64,000 nt of DNA from Sipunculus nudus (lineage: Eukaryota > Annelida > Sipuncula > Golfingiida > Sipunculidae), in assembly GCA_026874595.1 (NCBI GenBank), contig CM049310.1:47381058-47445057 (forward strand), written 5' to 3'. Both the position numbers and the translations under genes were made by a program. Below, piece by piece: positions 12,039 through 22,200 of the stretch (position 1 is the first letter of the stretch; the number at the start of each line of letters is the position of its first letter). A model generated the notes under the pieces. The model was given only the letters and a program-made list of their open reading frames with translations. It did not search any database and was not told the DNA's origin.

Positions 12039-12510
12039 AAATCTCATCTTGTGTATGAGACCAGTGGCGCCACCTATAATTTTCAATCACTATACGCAAG
12101 TACAGGAATTATTTTGAGACCCACAGTTGAGTATCATGTGAGATTTTAAGCTTTTCATGTATTTTAGATCTCACTTTCGATCATTACTAGGGACTAAGAA
12201 CATCTGTGAGATCAATTTCATGGCCACCATTAAAAAAAGTCAGGCGAATCGGTCAATTAAAATTGTTATTGCCAAATCTCATATTTTGTATGAGACCAGT
12301 GGCGCCACCTATAATTTTCAATCACTATACGCAAGTACAGGAATTTAATTTGAGACCAACAGTTGAGTATCATATGATATTTTAAGCTTTACATATATTT
12401 TAGATCTCACTTTCGATCATTACTAGGGACTGATTACATCTGTGAGATCAATTTCATCAAAGTCAGGCGAACCAGTTAATAAGTATTGTTATAATCAAAT
12501 GTAAAATTTC
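12039..12510. repeat. Two-copy ~235-bp tandem repeat with AGTGGCGCCACCT
   Basis: CCAAATCTCAT, GTATGAGACCAGTGGCGCCA, CCTATAATTTTCAATCACTA and GATCTCACTTTCGATCATTA each occur twice. The two palindromes begin at 12063 and 12298. It is not simply part of the 338-bp array upstream, but it shares the palindrome and the GAC(C/T) lead-in. Confidence 0.9.
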
Positions 12511-12665
12511 TCTATGACTTATTCGTTTTGAAACTTCATACCATTTTTAAATGAATAAAGCATTATCCTTAAAAATAGTTTGCTATGCATGCTTTGATGT
12601 ATCTTTGAATTAAAATAAACGAGTAGCGCTACCTGCAGTTTATTACACATTGGCCTTCCAATTAT

Positions 12666-12865
12666 AACAGTGTACAGTGTACTTATCAGAGTGTACAGTG
12701 TATTTATAACAGAATACAGTGTACTTATAAAAGTGTTAGGTTATAACAGTGAACAGTGTACTTATAACATTGTCCAGTGTACTTTTATAAAAGTGTACTG
12801 TGTATTTACTGCATTGTATAGTGTACTTATAACAGTGTACAGTGTACTTATAACAGTCTTCTTTA
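12666..12865. repeat. Short minisatellite (ACAGTGTACTTATAACAGTGT)
   Basis: About eight degenerate copies of a ~20-26-bp unit built from CAGTGTACTTATAACAGTGT. The 178-codon ORF through it (YSVLI repeats) is a by-product. Confidence 0.85.
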
Positions 12866-13902
12866 ACGGATATTGTCCTGATTGTCTGATAAGGACTGGG
12901 CCAAAGATCTTATCAAATGATATACGGGTACCGTTCATCCGTATTGAGTATAAAACACCAAATACTCTGCCAAGGATTGCTCTATGGACATTTGATATGT
13001 ATGCTGACCCTACATTATCAAATGTGTTTTTCGTGTGTTGCCACCTAAACCGTTTCTTTCTTTATTTTTTTACTGGTGTTATGCCTTATTTGAGACTTAC
13101 GGGTATCATTCATATCACGTTATTGTCTCAGCGATCATATTTTTGGCCTTGGGCTATCATGCAGTGTTCTATAACCAGACAAATATTTGTCCTCCTGCAA
13201 AGTTGAAAAAGTTCTTAGAGTGTGGCTGTTACGGATGTGAATTTCAGGCTGTAATTGACCCATGGGTACCGTGTTTTGATATATGGAACAAAAAGGGCCT
13301 ATTGACGTCAAGGAGGAACATGTTTGCAAAACTAAAAAAACAGACGAATTCGCACCCTTTCACAGAATCGCCGTACCGATATGTATATTCGTTCTTTTAT
13401 TTCAAAATAAATGTTATCTTGTCCAAGCAGGTTGAACAGTATTATCAGGGATAAAGAAAAATTTAGAAATGACTTTAGTATGATTCTTAATTGGACCAAG
13501 ATCATACAAAAACAAGACAAATTATGGCCTGTGTGGCGTGTGGTATATACCTAATGCAGTGCCATCTTTTGGCTACCTTGGAAACTAAAGCCAGCCTTCA
13601 GCGCTTGTTCGACAGCATTGGTAATTTCCCACACTTGATGAGGTCACGTTTCAGGTGAAGACTCTGATTGATCTGTTTTATTTGAAGTATCATGATAAAA
13701 AAAACTCTGAAGTCTACAAAAAATGTTAACAACATTGTTAATAACCTAAATAGCCTGTGTTTATCTAAATAATATTCTTCAAATAAACTCTTAATAATGG
13801 TCATATACTAATACAGGAACTAACAATGTTATGTTATATTCAGTTACAAAATTTTGCACATATATGTTTGCTTGTATATTACTGACATGCAATTTGATCA
13901 TG
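12866..13902. other. Intergenic, nothing recognised
   Basis: ORFs up to 139 codons overlap here in different frames, but none shows family motifs or coding-like composition. No repeat family was identified by eye. Confidence 0.4.
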
Positions 13903-14719
13903 TTTAAAATTAGTGGTGGGCCGATCATCGAGTTTTATCGAAAGTCAGTCGGTTTGCTGCCACTTTCAAGCGCTCGATTACCAAAGGCAACTATCGATTT
14001 CATCATAATAATGATTGTCTTCTTTGCAGAATGCCTTTAATTTATAGGCAAAAATTATTCTTTCATTTTTTACCGCATTCCGCGCTTCATATATTGAGTC
14101 TGTGTTCCCAAATAACTTCCTTATGCTACTGAGTATGACACGGTAGATGCGAGAACGGAGGACTTATTAAACTTGTTATCCGTGAACTCACAGGGAGCTG
14201 CAGAATTAGCGGAGAGTATTCTAACGAGATTTTCATTGCAAAATATGAGCGAGAAGGCGTTTTAATACTCCATAAATTCTCCAGGTCTATAGCTATTTTG
14301 CGAGATTATCTAAGAAATAATCTATTCAACCGATGTTTTGGTCGTGGTCGTCCTTAAAAGTTCTTTGTTTGGGCTAACCTGGCCGGTCGAGTATTTGGAT
14401 TTCAGCTGGATTTTTTTTTTGACTAGCCTGCACTTTTTTTTGTATGATCTGCCAAAAGTGCACCTCGGCCCGAAAAATCTGAAAAATTTAATCCTTTAAT
14501 TTGTCTGATTGTGTCTTTATACGTGGAAGGATCGTTTCACACGTGCGCGAGAGGAGAATACCTGCCGGGGAAACGCAGGTACAGTTTCACAGATAATTGC
14601 ATATTTCTTTGATAATTGCATATATTTGTCTGAACCGATTATTAATCGATCATCAGTCGGTTTGCTCAAAGCGATGATCGATTATGAAAAAGGAACCGAC
14701 TCCCACCACTATTTAAAAT
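13903..14719. mobile_element. hAT-like non-autonomous element, 801 bp, with 8-bp target duplication
   Basis: The element begins TAGTGGTGGG (13911-13920) and ends CCCACCACTA (14702-14711), perfect 10-bp terminal inverted repeats. Both sides are flanked by the identical 8-mer TTTAAAAT (13903-13910 and 14712-14719), the target-site duplication length of the hAT superfamily. Subterminal GATCATCGAG and CGATCATCAGTCGG sequences are partly inverted copies. No transposase is encoded. The superfamily call rests on the 8-bp duplication and the TIR style. Confidence 0.85.
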
Positions 14720-14959
14720 TTCAGTTACTGTCAGGGCGTTGTGGAAGATCAGTATATTCTGAACAAGCCACCCTGAATAAAAATATAATAATAAATAAAT
14801 AAAATAAATAAAGTCTACAATAGGTTAAGGCAAATTTAATCTATTGTTTAACAGAACATGTGTTCACAACGGAGGAGCCTCAGGTGCATCAAGATAAAAT
14901 TAATGTGAAAAAAATAGGCAGAAAAAAAGATTCGACAAGCACTTAGTGTGATGGTATTG

Positions 14960-14994
14960 ACACCCCCCCCCCCCACCCACACACACACACGCAA
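14960..14994. repeat. Poly-C and (CA)n tract
   Basis: A run of about 12 C followed by ACCCACACACACACAC, directly visible. Confidence 0.9.
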
Positions 14995-16525
14995 AGACAC
15001 GCGCATCATCGTTGTGTTGGTTTGAAGAGGAGAGCTATTTTATATTTTTTCATGCAATACTTTGCAAAAGTGTAGTTTTGATTGTTGACTTGCTATGCTT
15101 ATACTGTATAACCTTTCTACGAAAGATACTCATACCACAGACACGCATGATATATGACCATGCATCCTCCTACTTGTTATACGCATGGGTTAATCAGTGC
15201 ACACCCTTACTACATACTTGCCGTGTAATTGTGCAAACCGAGTACGACCTCAGAATTTATCATCCAATTTTTTGTGTGTGTCCTGGTATACATACGTATT
15301 ATATCCATTATAACGAGAGGCATGTATAAGCCTGCTGAGCCTGGAAGGTCTATTTAAGAGGGAAAAAAATAACCTGCGAAACTCAAAACATCGGCGGCAT
15401 CCTTCAACTAGGAAATTAAGTAAACCTTTGCCATGTAGGGGCCTTATTGTGGGAAGCTCCCCAAAACGTTTTGTATTCACTTATTCGGTTCATATTCCCA
15501 GGTTCATTCGTGCTTAAATGACTCTATATTTGTGAATATTCCTTGATGATATTCCTGAATCCAATTCATATGTGCCGGGTCCATACCAAAATCTGATCGA
15601 TTCTTCATTGGCCCGAAATGCTTTGAATATTTCATGAGATTCCGTTCATGATTGCATGGTTTATGTTGTGAGTAAACACACGTACAAACACACGAACGGG
15701 GATTAAAACATAACCTCCTGGCGGAGGCAATGAAAGTATCGTAATTACCACCTGATGTTATAACTGATTACTTTGTATATTTAAACATATGACATATTAT
15801 AACTGAATACCTTATTACTTTCAACATGTGACTTTGACATTTTTATATACAGCTATATAATTTCGGGTTACACTGAATAAAAAAGTTAAATAACTTCTAT
15901 GACATTATTAAATTTTTTAGACACGGTTCGTCAACATGATTGATGACAAAGATGTACGTTACATTTAAATCAGGCACATATACTGAGTTTAATTATATAA
16001 ATACATGTAATAAAAATAAATATAATCAATAATTTACATGATTACAATAATTAATAAATATTTATTCCAATAACCATGAAACTTCTTATAGCGTTAACAA
16101 AACCCTATATAGACAAGGAAACTATATCACTTTATATACGTTTATCGTGCAAAACATCAACACATAACACAATTAGCACAGATACAGGCCCTTATTTTAT
16201 TTTAAAGTATCCGTATTGAAGGTGTCACATGTATGATCTCTGCTCATTCATTATTAATGACCATTCATTATTAATGACTTAAGTGGGAGGTACACACAGC
16301 CCCGCCCTGTGCCTTGTAAAATACAGTTCCCTTCCATGTTTAACTCTTCACGAGAGATAATTTGCATATCATGCATGAATAATAATAAATTCACGTGCAT
16401 TGGAGTTCCGTATTCAGGAAATGTGAGTTAAAATTATCAAATATATACGGCAGTATATAGTCCTTATGAGAATTTATGCAGAATTATTAATTAATATTTT
16501 AAACGACAATAAATTGTTACAGTTA
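14995..16525. other. Intergenic, nothing recognised
   Basis: AT-rich. The only structure noted is a small direct repeat of CATTCATTATTAATGAC at about 16246-16279 and an octamer-like ATTTGCAT near 16361. No gene is supported. Confidence 0.4.
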
Positions 16526-16526
16526 C

Positions 16527-16528
<2 letters not shown>

Positions 16529-16580
<52 letters not shown>
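16529..16580. repeat. (TA)n microsatellite
   Basis: About 50 bp of TA repeats upstream of GCLC; it makes a short artefactual Y/I ORF. Confidence 0.95.
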
Positions 16581-16583
<3 letters not shown>

Positions 16584-16735
16584 TCAACTGCATGGCTGGC
16601 TTCACTGTTATGAATTTGTTTATCGGACAAAAAAAAACCCCATTAGAACGGGTTTAACTATTGTGTTTTAAAGCTGTCTGTTAAATAAAGTCGAACTAAG
16701 ATTTTAGTACTCCGGACATTGGTCCACTTGCAAAA

Positions 16736-16928
16736 GCGGATCCAGGGGGGGGTCCAGGGGGTCCGGACCCCCCCTTTTTCACCCGAAGCAACCTTTTTTA
16801 AGGGGTTTTAGACGTAATTTTGCGGCCTGGACCCCCCCTTTTCCAGACGTGATGACCTTTTTTTTAGGACTTTCATTAGTCCTCCTGGGTTGGACCCCCC
16901 CCCCCCTTTTCCTAAATCCTGGATCCGC
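16736..16928. mobile_element. GC-rich mini-element with GCGGATCCAGG inverted ends
   Basis: GCGGATCCAGG at 16736-16746 is the exact reverse complement of CCTGGATCCGC at 16918-16928. The body is G/C homopolymer-rich (GGGGTCCAGGGGGTCCGGAC, then three CCCCCCCTTTT-type blocks). It is MITE-like with no ORF. A diverged relative may be the poly-C block at 28048-28268. Confidence 0.75.
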
Positions 16929-17044
16929 CCCTGACTTGGGTATGAAGATTAAATGGTATAATCATAACTTTATGTTGCATGACCATCTTTTCACAAAACT
17001 GACGACATATATAGGCCTATGTGCAACTTTACTGTACCCTACAT

Positions 17045-17140
17045 TATCGTATACTGTGCTTGGCTTTATGTTCGCGAGGGTTTCACATTCGCTACATTCG
17101 CGACAATGAAATCACCTCGAAAATTAAATCTTCGTGAGTA
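17045..17140. repeat. Fragment of the TACTGTG...TTCGCG repeat family
   Basis: TATACTGTGCTTGGC, ATGTTCGCGAGGGTTT and CATTCGCGACAATG resemble the left part of the element at 62690-63122 (CATACTGTGGTTGCC, TTGTTCGCGGAGGTTT). Confidence 0.5.
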
Positions 17141-17391
17141 AGATGCGGCAACACAACTGAAGTGAATACTAATTGGTTGACTTCATGAATACGTTATCTA
17201 TGATTAAGATGTTTATTATAAACAACATTAAATCTTTTATTTTACTTGTAGATTGAAATGTTCAAAATTATCAGAAGTGTTATGCACATATATGTCTGTC
17301 AGTTATAACTTATGAGAAACAGAATTTCTATTTTCGTTTGTAGCCCCCTTTCTGCTTAGACGGACGTTTTATAATGGCGCTCTTATTAAAA

Positions 17392-17392
<1 letters not shown>

Positions 17393-17480
<88 letters not shown>
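17393..17480. repeat. (TA)n then (GA)n compound microsatellite
   Basis: About 56 bp of TA repeats run directly into about 30 bp of GA repeats, some 200 bp upstream of the putative GCLC promoter. Confidence 0.95.
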
Positions 17481-17485
<5 letters not shown>

Positions 17486-17694
17486 AAATGTTAATATTTT
17501 GAGCTTATAAAATAGACTTATTAATACTATCATAGTCCCCTGTTTTAGTTGATGAATTGTCTTTCTAGGGGTATGATAAAATATATATTTATAATACATG
17601 TTATTTAAATGATTTTTGCCAGTCATAGTTTTACCGGAAGAATGACCCATGCAATCATTAATGTCCAGGCTAAACGTTGAAGTGGGAGGGGATT

Positions 17695-17705
17695 TGCTGA
17701 ATCAC
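17695..17705 (-). promoter_or_regulatory. Antioxidant response element match (GTGATTCAGCA)
   Basis: The minus strand reads GTGATTCAGCA, a full match to the ARE consensus RTGAYnnnGCR bound by Nrf2/CncC with small Maf proteins. It lies 178 bp upstream of the ATG of a gene whose human orthologue is a standard Nrf2 target. Seen: the match and its position. Inferred: function. Confidence 0.6.
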
Positions 17706-17721
17706 GCACGAGATCACCTTT

Positions 17722-17731
17722 TGCGCATGCG
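17722..17731. promoter_or_regulatory. NRF-1-like palindrome TGCGCATGCG
   Basis: TGCGCATGCG matches the core of the nuclear respiratory factor 1 site (palindromic GCGCATGCGC type), common in CpG-rich animal promoters. It is 17 bp from the ARE match. Confidence 0.5.
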
Positions 17732-17882
17732 TGATGGCCAGGTCACCATAAAGTAAACTGGGATGAAAGCAGAGTTTCACAACAGATCGGGAGACACGCC
17801 GGTGCAGATCTGCGTAAACCAGAGGCCGGACAGAGCTGTCAGAGTTCAATAATTGACCTGGTAATCTATCAACAGGGAGGAT

Positions 17883-18032
17883 ATGGGTCTACTCTCAGAG
17901 GGGTCTCCGCTGTCATGGCCTGAAACTAAAAAATGGGCTGACCATGTACGCAAGCACGGGGTCCAGCAGTTCATCAACCAGTATCGAAAACTGAAGGATC
18001 GCTCTAATGATTGCCTGCGCTGGGGAGATGAG
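17883..18032 (+). CDS. GCLC: GCLC exon 1 (residues 1-50)
   Basis: Encodes [17 protein letters not shown] through LRWGDE and ends in phase 0 at GAG|GTGAGA. The start equals the human start (MGLLSQGSPLSW). The WGDE acidic motif is cut from VEY by intron 1. Confidence 0.97.
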
Positions 18033-18913
18033 GTGAGAGTGAAACCATGAATGGTCTCCCCCCCCCCCCCCCCCCCAGTATGACTAGATCTGACAGCTAC
18101 CACCAACGTCTTTATGTATAAAAAGCACATGGTCTATATTATTTGATATATATTATATATTATTGTCCCGTTGCAGCACCGTGACGCCAATTTGATGTCT
18201 CCGATCAAGATCTGTATATAAAGGCATGACAGATCTAGATCAGAGACATCATTATTAGTAAAATATTTCTAACATTTGACACCATAAGTTGGTTGATATG
18301 ATTACAATATTAAAACTAACGGCAGTAATTTCTTGTCAAATCATATTTGCTGACAGCCTGATTTTATCAGAGAAATATTATTACTAGTAGGCCCAGCCAA
18401 ATATATATCAATTATCAGTGATGTTATTGAGTCCACACCATCCAAGTGCAAGTCTGAGTCCAGGGCTCGTGAGTCGAAGTTGGAGTCCCAAGGTTAGACT
18501 CCCAAGTCCACCTTCAAGTCAGAGACATTCTGAGTCCAAGTCCAATACAAATATCCCTATTTACAGCATTTTAAAATGGAAATTTCAGATAATTGTACCA
18601 TATAAGTTTTAGTTCACACATGTTTTTGTGGATTTACCCTAATGGTTATTTACATTTAAAACTCCTGATGCTGAGCAAAGCTTGGTATATGTAATATTTT
18701 TGTACTGTAATATATTGTTTGAAGTATGCTCATAATCCTTCATTACAATTTACAGGGTTTTTTTTCGAATGGACTGGAGATAGTTTTAGTCTAATTTCTG
18801 GAGTCCTTAAAGCCGAGTACAAGTCCAAGTCCAGGATCCTCAATTCTAAGTCCCTGAACAAGTGGACTCAAGTCTGGGCTTGGGTCCAAGTCTCGACTTG
18901 AGTATTGCATCAT

Positions 18914-18989
<76 letters not shown>

Positions 18990-19149
18990 AGTCAGATATA
19001 TCCATACACTATGATACAGTGAGAGTTTCTACAATATAACTTGTATTGTAAGCCACAGAACATGCAATAGACCCATTGCTTGTTCTTTGACTGCCTGTTT
19101 ACAGCTTAACAACAAGACACAAAATAACACCATTTGTGACACCAATGTG

Positions 19150-19228
<79 letters not shown>

Positions 19229-22200
19229 TGGTTTTAATAACAACTTAAACTTGGATTCTCATTTCTATACATAAACTGACCATTTTACCAGAGGCAAATC
19301 AGTTAGTATAGTAGGAACAGAGAAGAACACTGTAGTCTAGGCACACGGGACCCTTGCTGACTCCGAGTTGAGGAAGTGAGATTCTAAATTTTGTAACATT
19401 TTGTTAAACTAGGCCAGCCTAAAAGAGTAACATGCTGGCACAGAGTAATTGAAACACCTGTTAACTGGTTAACACTGGTTACGAGGTCATAGAGAGGTGT
19501 GTAGTTTAAATTGAGACAAGTTTATATTGTAGAAAGTTTCAGTGTGTGGATAATTGAACTCAGTATATGGCAGGGCCTAATAATATCGAGTCCCATTAAA
19601 TTAGGCTAATTTGATGGTTGAAGGATAAAAAACGACTGATGATCGATTATTAATGGATTATTTTAGTACTGTTTATATTACTGTGAAAACTGGTGAATAG
19701 AATTACACCTTATATTGACCGAGTGAATTAATCGTGACTTGTACCCCACACTCAGAAGTCAAAGTAATGGTCAGTTATAATGCTGTTCCAAATTTGTACC
19801 CCTGACAGAATTATAATATTTTTTTTCTGGATAATATAACTTCTTTGGATTTGTATCCGTAATTGTTTGTGACGTTTAATCAGGTATGAAAGAAAATGAC
19901 CAACCATCAATATAATAAATCAATTGCCGCACCACTAATTAAAACATAGGTCACAGCAGTTAAATACTGTAATAGTGATTGTAAACTTAGTACTGGTACA
20001 GTCATGGTGATGTAATATACAAGGTAAGAAACTGCTTGTGAGACTTACTTTCAACTTTCTTTACTCCTCTTATGTTTTTTACTACCGGTACTTTTTTTTC
20101 CACCACACATTTTGTTTCCATGTATAGTCACTGCAGATTTTCCTGATACCACGTCAACTTCTGGTTACAGCATGTATGGCTTGGTAATCAAGCATTACAG
20201 GTGTAAATCTTGTGTACCCTGTGGATACATGTATACATTTTCATGTTCCTTGTGTAGCATGAAGACATTAAATAACCCCTATATAATTATCATTAATATG
20301 TTTAGACACTTTTTGGACAAAAAATTATTGTAGATTGATCAGTCTGTGAGAAAGTATTGCCATTTACTTGAGAGGAAATGAGATTTTTCCCCCTCCCCAT
20401 TGTGCTGTCAGTAGGGTAGACTCTTGCTGACTTGAACGGTAGTGCTTTATAACCATGACCACCATGGTTAAGAGATACAATGTCAGTTTTCCCTTGTGAG
20501 TGTGAGGTGAATGAAAATCCAGTGATATATGTACTGTCCTTGGGAACAAGGGGGGGGGGGGGGGGGGGGGGGGGGGAACAGGAAAAATTGCCAATTTATT
20601 AAATAATTACTTTATCAGTGGAAATGACAGGAATCACTTTAATAAATTATTATATTAGCGAGGAACTGTATAACATATTGAAATGTCAAGGCTCTCAACA
20701 TTTATGAGTTATTCATCACAATATATCTGGATCCTTCCTTTTAAAAATAATACCATCAGTTTTAATAATTCTTAGGAATTTTTCAATGTGATTCAAATCA
20801 CGATTTAATGAAGAAAGTTTAGAATGTTCACTATTAATTCTCAAAGAAGTAATCCACATATCTTATACACAGAAAGTTTAGCTGATATGGGGTTACAAAC
20901 AGTACTTACATAGTAACTTGGCATAGGGTGTTTTCTCATCGCTAGGCCACTCAGATTATGATAAATGACTGTAATTATACTTAATTAAGCTGACAAGATG
21001 ATATCACTGGAACTTTAAAAGTGCATGTGTTCAGGCAATATTGCTGACAGTATGTCAGGGGGAATGTTTCCTAAAAAATGGCAGAAAGTATAAGATTAAC
21101 AGCATTTTATACATGATGGCAAATACATATGATGTTTCAGTGGAAATTTTTTTCTGAAATTTATTGAGCTCCAGAAAGGTCAGATCCTTATTCTATTGAA
21201 AATTAGCTTTCAAACGATGTATAGATTTTGGGTGTGCAAAAACTTCAAACACTTCATGTTTGAACCCCATGTGAAGCAATCAGGAACACTATACTGTGCA
21301 ACATGCCTTAATCCTTTATGGTGGTTGTCAGTGTTTCCTGTGGCTTGCCTTGCAAAACTGCCTCTTATAGAATCTGTTGGAGGCATGCTTATCTGCAGGC
21401 AGAAATTCAGTAAACTGGCAGAACTTTAGATTTGCCTGAAATCCATTCTTCCACAGGATCTGTGACAAATGAGTTTAAAGTAGGCATTTATTTCAATTTT
21501 GCTTGACCATGCCCAGCAAAGTGGGCCACTGTGTGGTACAGCAGGGGTCTGTTAAACGTATTATTTGGTGAGAGTTCAAAAGCTTTTTTATAACAAGTTA
21601 TTTATCATATGAAAGATAAACATGTCAAGTTCTACATTTTAAGTTTAATATTTATACCACGAGCCGTAGTTAGGTTAGTGCAGGTTGAAAATCTGACAGT
21701 TTCAGCAGTCTTAACCATTATGTAAGCACCCACTGAACCCTAGTGCATAGTATTCAGGGAGAGAGTTATACCGCTCTGGCCTAGTCTGTAGGCCATAAAG
21801 CACATTACAACAGAGGGTAACTCTACCTTCTATATATATATATATATATAAATCATAATTCAGTGTTCTTTCACTGGTCTTTGGCAATTAAAAGTTCATG
21901 CAAAGAAGCATTTGGAAGCGTTTTGCTTAACCACCATGTGAACCAAAATATTGGTAGGGGAGATTTTCCATATCTGATAAATGCCTGATTGTCACTAGTG
22001 CAAAGGTCGTTTGTAACATAACTTTTTTGTCCCTAACTAGAGCATTAAATATATTTAATATATGTAATCTGGGAACATATTTGACCTCTGTAATCAATAC
22101 TTTTTATTTTAGTCTTCATTACAGCAACTAGGTTGTGATTTATTTTGCTACGTGCAGCTGATTATAGCTACCCTCAGGCCAGAGACAAAGTCATGGTGCG

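Larger units (their letters stand above)
17640..17882 (+). promoter_or_regulatory. GCLC promoter-proximal region and 5' UTR
   Basis: Between the TA/GA microsatellite and the GCLC ATG lies a short unique stretch of higher CpG content (CACGCACG, GCGCATGCGTG, ACACGCCGG, GGCCGGAC). It holds the ARE and NRF-1 matches listed separately. An in-frame TAA at 17862-17864 just before the ATG supports the chosen start. The exact transcription start is not determinable, and no clear TATA box is seen. Confidence 0.55.

Noticed and set aside
12670-13206. 178-codon ORF
   Set aside because: Its N-terminal half is the GTGTACTTATAAC minisatellite and the rest has no coding character.
16466-19229. ORFs rich in YIYIYI
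   Set aside because: Direct translations of TA microsatellites.
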